Assembly: GCA_938022485.1 (NCBI GenBank)
Contig: CALIEE010000251.1
Location: forward strand, 1 to 15,071
From: an uncultured bacterium
GTDB taxonomy: Bacteria; Bdellovibrionota_C; UBA2361; SZUA-149; CALKYB01
Direction of reading: 5' to 3'
Length of the DNA: 15,071 nt
Positions within the stretch are counted from its first letter, which is position 1. The number at the start of each line of letters is the position of its first letter. Positions 1 to 7,840 of this stretch are shown here, one piece after another. A program made the translations under genes and the position numbers. The notes under the pieces were generated by a model, which worked only from the letters and a program-made list of their open reading frames with translations, was not told the DNA's origin and made no database searches.

Positions 1-66
1 TGTTGATAACTTAGCAGTCATAGCTGAAAGGGTATGGGAGCCCTGTCAACGAAAACAGGATGGCTA

Positions 67-1098
67 CTATGTATTTCTTGAAACCCAAAGAAGACCAAAG
101 CCAGCAATTGATAGAGCCGCTGCCATTAGAAGGAAAACCCAAACTGGTATTTTAGTTTGGCTTGCAACAGCTTTCCCTTCTTCCGCTGTTTCCGTCCCTT
201 CACTAACTAAAGGCTCAGATTGCCCATCCTGTATCGAAGCCTTTCCAAGCATTGCACGAGCATCAGCCTGATCCGCTGCTTTTGCTTCTTCGGCCAGAGT
301 TTTTGCAAGCTCCTCCTCTACAGAAGCAACTTCATCACTTTTCTCTTCAAGAGCTTTTTCAGTTTCAGAAATAGTGTCTTCCGCTTCTTCAAGAGCCTTG
401 GCCAATTTATCATCAGCCTCAACTCTAGCTTCCGCACCAGCCTCTTTCTTTTCCTCAGCCATCTCGGCAGCAGCAGACTCTTCTACAGATTCTTCTACCT
501 TAGCCATTTCAGTTTCGGCAGGAGCCTCTTCCGAATCAGTAGCTTCAGACTCTGATTCTTCTTCCTCAGAACCTACTCCTAGGAGGCTTTTAACTTTTGA
601 AAGCGCTGACGATGCGGTGTTTTTTCCAGATTCAACAGTTTCAGCAGCCACTTCCTTTGCTTTACCTAAAGCAGGCTTTCGATCGAAAGAACCAATCTGG
701 CTTTTTTCTGAGCTTGCGAATTGAGAAGCATCATCTAAACCTGCCGTCTGAGTAGTCTCTTCAACCTTAGCAACAATTTTGTCCGCGGAATGCTTAACTT
801 GGCCGTTTGTTGCCGTAGCCGTACCAATGGACTTTCTTTGCTCTTCTATTTTTTCTAGCTCTCTCGTGATTTCATCAAGATCTGGATCACCAGCTAAGTC
901 TCTTCTACTGAGCCTAGTCGCCTCAGCAGTCCTAGATAGGCGAGTGCTTGTCTCTTGGGCAACTTCAAGCTCTTGAGCATTATTATCTGAACGGAAACCA
1001 GACTCGATACGATTAACCAACGCACAAGCATTACAGGTAAGTATTATAGAGAGAATAAAGGTAAACTTCAGAACAAATTCGGATTTAAAGGAAGACAT
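67..1098 (-). CDS. Acidic Glu/Ala-rich envelope protein with N-terminal export signal and C-terminal membrane helix
   Basis: No family recognised. The first 25 residues (343-residue numbering) look like an export signal: a basic start, a hydrophobic stretch about 9-21, then Cys22 and Cys25. A lipoprotein cleavage before one of these is possible, but neither fits the lipobox well. Residues about 35-310 are low-complexity and rich in Glu, Ala, Ser and Lys; about 200-290 is very acidic and probably helical or coiled-coil. The motif TRLSR occurs twice near residue 55. One hydrophobic helix (about 317-338) precedes the C-terminal SRNT. I chose the ATG at 1096-1098, with GGAG ten bases upstream; the frame stays open to a TTG at 1122, which would add eight residues before the signal. 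It follows the glycosyltransferase after a 240-base gap that may hold its own promoter. Coding is supported by the coherent signal-spacer-helix design; function is unknown. Confidence 0.72.
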   Translation of the reverse strand: MSSFKSEFVLKFTFILSIILTCNACALVNRIESGFRSDNNAQELEVAQETSTRLSRTAEATRLSRRDLAGDPDLDEITRELEKIEEQRKSIGTATATNGQVKHSADKIVAKVEETTQTAGLDDASQFASSEKSQIGSFDRKPALGKAKEVAAETVESGKNTASSALSKVKSLLGVGSEEEESESEATDSEEAPAETEMAKVEESVEESAAAEMAEEKKEAGAEARVEADDKLAKALEEAEDTISETEKALEEKSDEVASVEEELAKTLAEEAKAADQADARAMLGKASIQDGQSEPLVSEGTETAEEGKAVASQTKIPVWVFLLMAAALSIAGFGLLWVSRNT

Positions 1099-1260
1099 CT
1101 TTTTTGTACTCCATGGCCACAAGACGAAACATATGTTTGCAGCATTTCAAAACAAACAAAACGAACAATTTACTTCATCCAAAAAGTCTGAAAAGTGCAA
1201 TGTCCGTGTCATATTTGAAAAGCGACCACCACAAGGGCTCGTCACTCCCAAACTGGGCCG

Positions 1261-1289
1261 AGGGTATTATTAGATGGTATTTTTGTCAA
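1261..1289 (-). promoter_or_regulatory. Candidate sigma70-type promoter for the acidic envelope protein gene
   Basis: On the minus strand a perfect consensus -35 hexamer, TTGACA (1284-1289), is followed after 17 bases by TACCCT (1261-1266), which matches the -10 consensus at only three of six positions. It lies about 165 bases upstream of the ATG at 1098. The rest of the 1099-1338 gap holds no gene that I can support. Confidence 0.35.
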
Positions 1290-1338
1290 CTATTCAGGCC
1301 CGGAAAAGCCTTAATCCAGAGAAATAATCGAATATCAC

Positions 1339-2403
1339 TCAGGCCACCATAAGCTCCTCATAGAGCTCACCGTAAGCTGCTACAGTTTCTGAAATATTGA
1401 AGTTTTTCTCGATTCGGCTCCTTGCTTGATTACTATGGGCCAACAAAAGCTGCTCATCATCTAAATATTTCTTTACGTTTTCAGCGATAATCTCTGGTTT
1501 TCCAGGAGCAATGACAAAGCCTGAACGGCCATTTTCCACGATCTCAGGCATCCCGCCAATTCGAGTGACTATCGCTGGCAGTCCTTGAGCCATCGCCTCT
1601 ATTACACCCTTAGGCAAGCCCTCTCTCTTCGTCGATGGCATAACAAAAACATCCCCCGCAGCTCCGTAACGCCAAGCATCAACTTTAAAACCGACACAAT
1701 GAATTCTTGAAGAACAGGAGTGATTATCAAGAAGTCGTTCTAAAGCCTTATCTTTTATACTCCCGACTAGCAGCAAATGAACATGGTCTGGTAAAAACTC
1801 CAGGGCTCTGACAAGATCAGAAATTCCCTTCCTCGGGCGAATATTACAAACACAGCTTAATAAAAAACTGTCTTCGGGAATTCCCAACTCACTTTTAGAA
1901 ACTACTTTAGTTGGATCATACCAAGTAACTTTATGTCCCTTGTGAATGGTTTTAGTCTTTCCCCTTAAAACTCTAAATTTAGTCAAATAAACTTCGATCG
2001 CGTGACAGACACACACGGCTTTATTCAAACTAGGGTGTAAAAAAGTTATCCAGCTTCCAGGATCAAATAAGCTAAGATTGCCGACAATACCACGATAGCC
2101 AATGCTCTTTACACCCAAGCCGGTACCTGCAATCAGGGAATTGGACAACGCTACTTTGGAGAAACAATGCACTATGTCAATTTTGTCAGAACGCATTATG
2201 TCTCTGATAAACGAAACGGCCTTGAAATCTACTCTCGATTTGAACTTCAGAGTATCCACAGAAATTCCGGCGGAACGGTATTCCTCGACATAACGACTGC
2301 TAGGATCAATGACCACTCTTAGATCAACACCTTGTCCAAAAAGTGAAAGTATCAGCCTACTCTCAGGCAAATCGTTGTCTGAAACAACACACAAGACTTT
2401 CAT
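1339..2403 (-). CDS. Glycosyltransferase, GT4 family (GT-B fold)
   Basis: This protein probably transfers a sugar from a nucleotide-activated donor to a glycan or lipid acceptor at the cytoplasmic face of the membrane. The N-terminal half starts with a beta strand (MKVLCVVSDND) and a glycine-poor acceptor domain. The C-terminal half has the donor-site signature of the family: EGLPKGVIE, an E-x7-E motif at about residues 261-269 (354-residue numbering), followed by AMAQGLPAIV, then GGMPEIV and NGRSGFVI. The length is normal for GT4. I chose the ATG at 2401-2403 because GAGGA lies ten bases upstream and the protein begins directly with the Rossmann strand; the frame is open to an ATG at 2433 and a TTG at 2436. 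No other polysaccharide or LPS gene is in the window, so the substrate cannot be named. Confidence 0.88.
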   Translation of the reverse strand: MKVLCVVSDNDLPESRLILSLFGQGVDLRVVIDPSSRYVEEYRSAGISVDTLKFKSRVDFKAVSFIRDIMRSDKIDIVHCFSKVALSNSLIAGTGLGVKSIGYRGIVGNLSLFDPGSWITFLHPSLNKAVCVCHAIEVYLTKFRVLRGKTKTIHKGHKVTWYDPTKVVSKSELGIPEDSFLLSCVCNIRPRKGISDLVRALEFLPDHVHLLLVGSIKDKALERLLDNHSCSSRIHCVGFKVDAWRYGAAGDVFVMPSTKREGLPKGVIEAMAQGLPAIVTRIGGMPEIVENGRSGFVIAPGKPEIIAENVKKYLDDEQLLLAHSNQARSRIEKNFNISETVAAYGELYEELMVA

Positions 2404-2493
2404 TTGGGTTACATCCTCGTCTAAAGCGAACATCAATCACTATATCTGCCCCCTTGCCTACAACGAATAGACTAGAGTAAGAGAGCTGAGGGG

Positions 2494-2514
2494 AATCTAG
2501 CATAATCTTAGATT
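2494..2514. repeat. Short inverted repeat in the divergent promoter region between glycosyltransferase and patatin genes
   Basis: AATCTA (2494-2499) and TAGATT (2509-2514) are perfect inverted arms around a nine-base centre that contains CATAAT, a near-consensus -10 hexamer reading toward the patatin gene. No convincing -35 element sits 16-18 bases upstream. It could be an operator in the 152-base divergent region, or chance in AT-rich DNA. Confidence 0.2.
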
Positions 2515-2555
2515 TCTAGAATACCCCGCGGAGAATTCAATCTTAAAGCTTTTCT

Positions 2556-3626
2556 ATGAACGGACTAGTACTTTCAGGGGGTGGGGCCAGGGCGGCCTAT
2601 CAGATAGGTGCTTTAAAAGCTCTTTTTCAATTGCTTCCTGAGGAGCAAAAGGACTTCAAACTAATATTTGGAAGCTCTATTGGAGCCGTCAATGGAGCTT
2701 TGATCGCCGCGGGGCTTCGAGAAAGTCCGGAGCAAGCTATTTCCGCTATTGAGGAACTGTGGAGGGAGAGAACTTTTTCTAATTCTTTCGCGGGAACATT
2801 CTCAATGGCCTTTGTTCGTTCCTTGCGAGTTGGATTTTTACAATACCTTCGGCCCGGACCAGGTCCTACTTCAACAGCCATATTCGACCCAAGTCCCCTG
2901 TCTAGAAGAATTGACGAGCTACTTTACGACTTTGGTGGGGCAAGTGTAGATAACCATCCAGCGGGCCTAACTTCGTTGGGAGTAATGGCCACAGAAGAAG
3001 GATCCACTAGAAAAAGCGTCCTAATTATAAACTCCACATTACCAGACTCTGAAGTCAACCTAAGTGGCAGCAGATTTAATATTCATAGAGTTAACCATCT
3101 TTCAGCTGCTCATCTTTTAGCCTCGGCTGCATTACCTTTCGTCCTACCTCCCGTTAAACTCGACACTGATGAAAAAAATATCGTTTTGGTTGACGGGGGT
3201 ATCGCTAACAACCTCCCAGTGGATCCGGCTGTCAGGTTTGGAGCTAGGAGAGTAATTCTAATCGATACCTCCGGAAAAAAATGGTGGCATGACTTTCATG
3301 GTCGCCCCTACTACACTGCTGAATCTTGGGCTATTGATCCAACTCCAGGTAGTAGCTGCGCCTTACCTAAGGACTTCATGGAAATAGTCAGTCCCAATTC
3401 CTTTGGTAAAATACTCAAAAATAGTATAGGCTCCTCGACGAAAGACTTCATGAGGGCGCTAGGGCCGATTTGGCCTGTTTATCGATTCCTCAATAACAGA
3501 ATGGGCGAAGAATGTGCCCTGGAAACTATATCCTACACGGTTTTGCACAAACCGTATATCGCGGCTTTGATAGATCTTGGATTCGAAGAAACAAAAAGAA
3601 GTTACGAAACTTGTAAAGACGAATAG
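2556..3626 (+). CDS. Patatin-like phospholipase / acyl hydrolase
   Basis: A 356-residue hydrolase expected to cleave acyl esters of membrane lipids through a Ser-Asp dyad. The motifs are all present: the oxyanion-hole loop GGGARAAYQIG at residues 8-18 (the family often has GGGxRG, here GGGARA), the nucleophile elbow G-S-S-I-G at 39-43 with Ser41, and the dyad aspartate in LVDGGIANNLPVDPA with Asp213. No signal peptide is visible, so it should be cytoplasmic or peripherally membrane-bound, like the RssA/YlbK group of bacterial patatins. The ATG is poorly supported by any Shine-Dalgarno sequence, but the oxyanion motif at residue 8 fixes the start closely. Its 3' end overlaps the acyltransferase gene by 50 bases in another frame, which implies co-transcription and perhaps translational coupling. 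Confidence 0.92.
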   Translation: MNGLVLSGGGARAAYQIGALKALFQLLPEEQKDFKLIFGSSIGAVNGALIAAGLRESPEQAISAIEELWRERTFSNSFAGTFSMAFVRSLRVGFLQYLRPGPGPTSTAIFDPSPLSRRIDELLYDFGGASVDNHPAGLTSLGVMATEEGSTRKSVLIINSTLPDSEVNLSGSRFNIHRVNHLSAAHLLASAALPFVLPPVKLDTDEKNIVLVDGGIANNLPVDPAVRFGARRVILIDTSGKKWWHDFHGRPYYTAESWAIDPTPGSSCALPKDFMEIVSPNSFGKILKNSIGSSTKDFMRALGPIWPVYRFLNNRMGEECALETISYTVLHKPYIAALIDLGFEETKRSYETCKDE

Positions 3627-5502
3627 CCAACCCGAGTCTGAAAAGCCTGAGTCCAAAGAGGCTGAGCCTGCGACGAACCTTTTCCATCCCGAAGACTTTC
3701 CCAACCCTTTTTCTGTAGACCCCGAAAAACTTCCCATACCAGACAAGTTAAAGCCTGCGTTTCGTTTCATTTTTCCAGCAATCAAAAGACTACTTGGCCT
3801 TTCACAACTAGAGAAAGGTTATGATGAAATGCCTCCCTGGAATGGTCCAACTGAATTCTTCAAGACAACCTTGGAACATCTTGGAGTCAGCTATGAGCTA
3901 TTTCCAACGGCCAGCATTAAACTGCCCAAAGACCGCCCGTTAATTATTGTATCAAACCATCCCTTCGGAGCCTTAGAAGCTCTTGTTATGTACGAGGTCA
4001 TTCGCAAAGAACGGCCGGATTTGAAGTTTCTTGCTAATTTCATGTTGGGAAGGCTGAAGCCCGCCAAAGATCTGTTCATACTTGTCGATCCTTTTGAAAG
4101 AGAGAAGGCTAAAAAAGACAACGTCAATCCAATGAGAGAAGCTCTTTCTTGGTTAAAGAACGACCACGTATTAATTACTTTCCCCTCTGGAACGGTGTCT
4201 CATTTTCATCCCAGCTCGAGGGAAGTTCAAGATCCCGTCTGGAATACTAATATCGCTAGACTCGTCAAAAAAACTGGCGCCACAGTTGTCCCTTGCTTCA
4301 TTCATGGAAGAAACAGTCTAGCATTTCAACTCGCAGGTCTAATCCACCCAATACTGAGAACTATACTTTTGCCAAGGCAACTGCTGAACAAAAAGAATAA
4401 GACTATTGCTATCCAAATCGGAAAGCCTATTGTTGCTGAAAAGCTAAAACGTTTTGAAAGTAACAGAGAGCTGACAGATTATCTAAGGATGCGCTGTTAC
4501 CTTCAGAAAAACAGTCCGATTAAAGTCCATGAAGTAAACAAGAGGACTAAAAGTCCTATTTCCGAATTTACTTCTGAAATCATTGATCCAGTCGCACCTA
4601 ATCTGCTTGAACAAGATTTTTTCGCAATCGCTGATGAAAAAATACTTATCGAAAGAAATGATCTTGCAGTTGCTATAACCACGATGGCTGAATCACCTAA
4701 CCTCCTACAAGAGGTAGGGAGACTCAGAGAAATTACCTTTAGAGACGTTGGCGAAGGAACGGGAACTGAATGCGATCTCGATTTCTTTGACAGTTATTAT
4801 AAGCATCTAATTTGTTGGGACAGAAAAGCGAAAAAAGTTGTTGGAGCTTATCGTGTAGTGAAAACCGACGAGGCGATAGCTTCCTACGGCCCGAAAGGGC
4901 TCTACACCAACACTCTGTTTCACTACAACGAAGACCTACTAAAAGAACTCGGACCTAGCCTTGAAGTTGGCCGATCTTTCGTTGCTCAAGAGTATCAACG
5001 CACCCTATGGCCTCTTATGCTACTACTGAAAGGTCTTTCCAATTTTGTAGCACTGAATCCCAATTACAAAACTATGTTTGGACCCGTAAGCGTTAGCGGC
5101 TCCTTCACTGGCGTATCAAGACATCTTCTGGAACTATTTCTCAGGGAAAACAACTTCCAACCTCTTCTAGCTCAACATGTCCGACCTCGAACCTCATCTG
5201 AGCCAGAACGGGTTCTGGGAATTGATCAAGAGTTTTTCTCGAAGACCGTTAAAGATATTTCTGAAGTGTCTGAGTTGATCCAAGATATAGAACTCAAGGA
5301 AATGGGGGTTCCTGTTCTCTTAAAAGAATACACCAAGCTAGGCGGAAAAATCATTGGCTTTAATGTAGACCATGATTTCAACGGAGCACTTGACGGTTTG
5401 ATCGTCGTAGATTTCAGTAAAGCCGACAGAAGACTGCTAAATAAATATTTAGGAGAATTCGAAGCTGCTAAGTTTCTTAAATACCATCAATGCAAAGAAT
5501 AA
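3577..5502 (+). CDS. Fused PlsC-like acyltransferase and GNAT N-acyltransferase, candidate ornithine-lipid synthase (OlsF type)
   Basis: A 641-residue fusion. Residues 1-60 are charged and probably disordered. Residues about 85-300 are a lysophospholipid-acyltransferase domain: SNHPFGALEAL (His128, with Glu134 where the family usually has Asp), FPSGTVS at 202-208, and VVPCFIHGRNS. Residues about 355-550 are a hemolysin/OlsB-like GNAT domain of the autoinducer-synthase fold: GRLREITFRDVGEGTG, DRKAKKVVGAYRV and LEVGRSFV. This order matches Serratia OlsF, whose C-terminal domain N-acylates ornithine and whose N-terminal domain adds the second acyl chain. Another amino-acid head group, such as glycine, is possible. 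The start is TTG at 3577, the first start codon after an in-frame TAG at 3571. No Shine-Dalgarno sequence is seen, and the next in-frame start is residue 85. The tail after about residue 550 matches nothing I recognise. Confidence 0.8.
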   Translation: MDSKKQKEVTKLVKTNSQPESEKPESKEAEPATNLFHPEDFPNPFSVDPEKLPIPDKLKPAFRFIFPAIKRLLGLSQLEKGYDEMPPWNGPTEFFKTTLEHLGVSYELFPTASIKLPKDRPLIIVSNHPFGALEALVMYEVIRKERPDLKFLANFMLGRLKPAKDLFILVDPFEREKAKKDNVNPMREALSWLKNDHVLITFPSGTVSHFHPSSREVQDPVWNTNIARLVKKTGATVVPCFIHGRNSLAFQLAGLIHPILRTILLPRQLLNKKNKTIAIQIGKPIVAEKLKRFESNRELTDYLRMRCYLQKNSPIKVHEVNKRTKSPISEFTSEIIDPVAPNLLEQDFFAIADEKILIERNDLAVAITTMAESPNLLQEVGRLREITFRDVGEGTGTECDLDFFDSYYKHLICWDRKAKKVVGAYRVVKTDEAIASYGPKGLYTNTLFHYNEDLLKELGPSLEVGRSFVAQEYQRTLWPLMLLLKGLSNFVALNPNYKTMFGPVSVSGSFTGVSRHLLELFLRENNFQPLLAQHVRPRTSSEPERVLGIDQEFFSKTVKDISEVSELIQDIELKEMGVPVLLKEYTKLGGKIIGFNVDHDFNGALDGLIVVDFSKADRRLLNKYLGEFEAAKFLKYHQCKE

Positions 5503-5512
5503 ACTTCTTCAA

Positions 5513-6121
5513 CTATTCTTTACATTGCCAAACGTATTCAGAAGTTACCTGATACTTGTTATCTGATTTATTTCTAGCATGCCCACAAACTGCTGAAACT
5601 TTAGCTAGGTAGTTACTTGCCTCCTTATCCTCAAGAATTACCGAGTAAGAGGGACTACACTTACCAGGGCAAAGCCGGTAGAGTTTCTTTCCAGCCTGGC
5701 CTTTACCTTGAGATAAATCAGCAAACCATTTCCCAAACTCATCTTTGTTGGAAAACTCTGGTGAGACAAACTGCAAAGGGGAGCTGGTTGTTTGATCTAA
5801 ATATTTTTGACAGTCTTCCTTTTCCGAATAGTCGGACAATCTTGAGGTAGGTGCGACGTCAATTCTCTTTTTAGCATTAGAACATTTTGCTCCGCAGCCC
5901 TCTGGTTTGGCCGAGGCAAAACTCTTGAAAGACTTATCCACGACTTGCATCACTATAGCGTTTAGTGAGTTCTTGCTGCCCCAAAAATTCCCTAAGGCAC
6001 CAGCCTCAGCTTCTCTTTTCTCTATCTCAATCGAAAACTCAGAGTTCTTACACTGAGCAAGAGCGGTTTCTTCCATACAAAAAAAGAAAATTAAGGAGCT
6101 AAGTAAGAGAATATTTTTCAT
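5513..6121 (-). CDS. Secreted cysteine-rich protein of unknown function
   Basis: A 202-residue protein with a clear signal peptide: Lys2, a hydrophobic core at residues 4-16, and a likely signal peptidase I site after ALA22. The mature protein would contain eight cysteines (24, 76, 80, 104, 151, 155, 179, 200), an even number that suits disulfide bonds in the periplasm or outside the cell. Two cysteine pairs have the CxxxC form: CGAKC at 76-80 and CPGKC at 151-155. Cys24 follows Gln, so a lipobox is unlikely. AAGGA seven bases before the ATG supports this start. The gene converges on the acyltransferase with only ten bases between stop codons, and no terminator is visible there. I recognise no family. 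Confidence 0.75.
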   Translation of the reverse strand: MKNILLLSSLIFFFCMEETALAQCKNSEFSIEIEKREAEAGALGNFWGSKNSLNAIVMQVVDKSFKSFASAKPEGCGAKCSNAKKRIDVAPTSRLSDYSEKEDCQKYLDQTTSSPLQFVSPEFSNKDEFGKWFADLSQGKGQAGKKLYRLCPGKCSPSYSVILEDKEASNYLAKVSAVCGHARNKSDNKYQVTSEYVWQCKE

Positions 6122-6184
6122 CAGACAATCCTTCTGTAATTCTTTAGCTAGATTAAACTGGAGATCCTCGCTAACCTGCCTAGC

Positions 6185-6637
6185 ATGTCAGACGAAAAGC
6201 GACCATTCAAAATTCTTGGAATTCAACAAATTGCCATAGGCTCCAAATCCAAGACTTCTCTTGAGAATATTTTTTGCCATATTCTAGGTCTAAAAGTAGA
6301 AGGGAGCTATCGTTCCGAAAAAGAGAATGTAGACGAAACTATTTGCTCTGTTGGGGATGGATTCGCGACCGTAGAAATTGATTTAATGGAACCAATTGAC
6401 TCCAATAAAAAGCCTCGTCCCGACCAGCCAGCTCTTAATCACATAGGCTTTTGGGTCGACAACCTTGAAGCAGCGTACAACTGGTTGGAAGAAAAAGGTG
6501 TGCGCATGGCTCCAGGAGGGATTCGAAAAGGAGCCGCTGGGCATTCTGTATTCTTTACCCACCCAAGGGGTAATGAAGAGTTTCCAATTGGAACTGAAGT
6601 TCTTCTTGAGTTTGTTCAATTTCCTCAAAAAACCTAG
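6185..6637 (+). CDS. VOC-family protein (methylmalonyl-CoA epimerase / glyoxalase-like)
   Basis: A 150-residue single-chain VOC protein with two beta-alpha-beta-beta-beta modules. The first begins IQQIAIGS (13-20) and ends VEIDLMEP (63-70); the second begins LNHIGFWVDN (84-93) and ends VLLEFVQ (139-145). Expected metal-site positions hold Gln15, an acidic residue near 64-66, His86 and Glu142. The C-terminal pattern GGIRKGAAGH...FTHPRGNEEFPIG resembles a proteobacterial VOC group often annotated as lactoylglutathione lyase or methylmalonyl-CoA epimerase. Methylmalonyl-CoA epimerase normally has His at the first position; Gln there is instead like human glyoxalase I. The substrate cannot be decided. 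It lies 96 bases upstream of serC on the same strand. The start lacks a near Shine-Dalgarno sequence but gives the expected N-terminus. Confidence 0.82.
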   Translation: MSDEKRPFKILGIQQIAIGSKSKTSLENIFCHILGLKVEGSYRSEKENVDETICSVGDGFATVEIDLMEPIDSNKKPRPDQPALNHIGFWVDNLEAAYNWLEEKGVRMAPGGIRKGAAGHSVFFTHPRGNEEFPIGTEVLLEFVQFPQKT

Positions 6638-6733
6638 AGATCTCAGATTTAGCATTTACCTTTTCGGGTGATTAGGTAGTATGCGGTTCCTAAGCCCAGT
6701 AGATTATCTAACCCAGGAAATATACCAAATACT

Positions 6734-7819
6734 ATGGACCACAAAAGAATCTATAACTTCAGTGCAGGACCTGCTGTCCTTCCAGTTAAAGTAGTTGAGA
6801 AAGTTAGAGATAATCTCTTAAATTTCGATGGTTGCGGAATGGGTGTAATGGAACTCTCTCACCGAGGACCTCAGTTTAAGCAAATCATTGAAGACTGCGA
6901 AGCTAACCTTAGAGAGCTTCTTAGCATCGGAAGCGACTATGCCGTAGTCTTCACTACCGGTGGAGCAACAAATCAATTTTCAATGGTTCCTATGAATCTA
7001 GCGAAAGCCGATGGCGGCGCAGCTAGTTATGTCGTGACTGGAAGCTGGTCCAAAAAAGCCTTAGCAGAGGCTAAGCGTTTTACTGAAACTCAAGTAGCTG
7101 GAACTTCCGAAGACAAAAACTTCAGCTACCTGCCTAAGAATTTGGACATCCCTCAAAACGCTTCCTATGTTCATTTTACTAGCAACAACACAATTTTTGG
7201 GACTCAATACCAAAATGAACCCGAAGCCGGAGGCAATGCTCTAGTTTGCGATGCCTCTTCCGACTTTCTTCATAAAAAACTAGACGTTAGTAAATACGGT
7301 CTAATATATGCAGGTGCTCAAAAAAACCTAGGGCCTGCTGGAGTAACAATTGCAATAATTAGAAAAGATTTATTGGAGAGAGCACCCGACAGCCTGCCAA
7401 AAATGTTGGACTACAGAACCTATGTAGAAGGAGCCTCTCTTTCAAATACGCCACCAGCTTTCCCAATTTATGTGGTTGGAGAAGTTCTAAAATGGCTTAA
7501 AGACCAAGGTGGTCTAGACAAAATGGAAGCTAGGAATAGAGAAAAAGCGGCTATTCTATACGATTATATTGACGGTAACGATTTCTATGCTGGCACTGCT
7601 GAAAAAGAGTCTCGCTCTGTTATGAATGTTTGCTTCCGACTTAAGGACGAAAACTTAGAAGCTGAATTTATTAAAGTAGCCGGAGAGTCTGGCTTCAATG
7701 GCCTAAAGGGTCACAGAAGTGTCGGTGGTGTTCGAGCCAGTATTTATAACGCCTTCCCGAAAGAAGGGGTTGAAGAGCTTGTAAAATTCATGGGGCAGTT
7801 TGCAGAGGCTCACAGCTAA
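6734..7819 (+). CDS. serC: Phosphoserine aminotransferase
   Basis: SerC is a PLP enzyme that converts 3-phosphohydroxypyruvate and glutamate to phosphoserine and 2-oxoglutarate, step two of serine synthesis; it can also act in vitamin B6 synthesis. The sequence is a full-length class-V aminotransferase of 361 residues. It starts IYNFSAGPAVLP and has MGVMELSHRG (36-45), TTGGATNQF (74-82), CDASSDFL with Asp173 for the PLP nitrogen, and IYAGAQKNLGPAG with Lys197 as the Schiff-base lysine, at nearly the same position as in E. coli. The C-terminal GLKGHRSVGGVRASIYNA is also typical. AGGA lies about fifteen bases before the ATG, far for a ribosome site. A HAD phosphatase gene follows after 21 bases and serA lies just beyond it, convergent. 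Confidence 0.97.
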   Translation: MDHKRIYNFSAGPAVLPVKVVEKVRDNLLNFDGCGMGVMELSHRGPQFKQIIEDCEANLRELLSIGSDYAVVFTTGGATNQFSMVPMNLAKADGGAASYVVTGSWSKKALAEAKRFTETQVAGTSEDKNFSYLPKNLDIPQNASYVHFTSNNTIFGTQYQNEPEAGGNALVCDASSDFLHKKLDVSKYGLIYAGAQKNLGPAGVTIAIIRKDLLERAPDSLPKMLDYRTYVEGASLSNTPPAFPIYVVGEVLKWLKDQGGLDKMEARNREKAAILYDYIDGNDFYAGTAEKESRSVMNVCFRLKDENLEAEFIKVAGESGFNGLKGHRSVGGVRASIYNAFPKEGVEELVKFMGQFAEAHS

Positions 7820-7840
7820 AATGTTTGCCTAGTCGCAGCC

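Noticed and set aside
42..59. CCTGT/ACAGG hairpin after the acidic protein gene
   Set aside because: The stem is five bases and no T-run follows on the minus strand, so it does not support a terminator call.
220..976. Three open frames on the plus strand opposite the acidic envelope protein gene
   Set aside because: They are rich in Ser, Phe and Leu because they read the complement of Glu/Ala/Lys codons; this is the usual shadow of a low-complexity acidic gene.
1292..1313. AGGC/GCCT pairing downstream of the glycosyltransferase gene
   Set aside because: Only four paired bases around an eight-base loop with no T-run; too weak for a terminator.
2431..2436. Upstream ATG and TTG starts for the glycosyltransferase
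   Set aside because: They add 10-11 residues before the first Rossmann strand and lack a ribosome site, while the ATG at 2403 has GAGGA at a workable distance.
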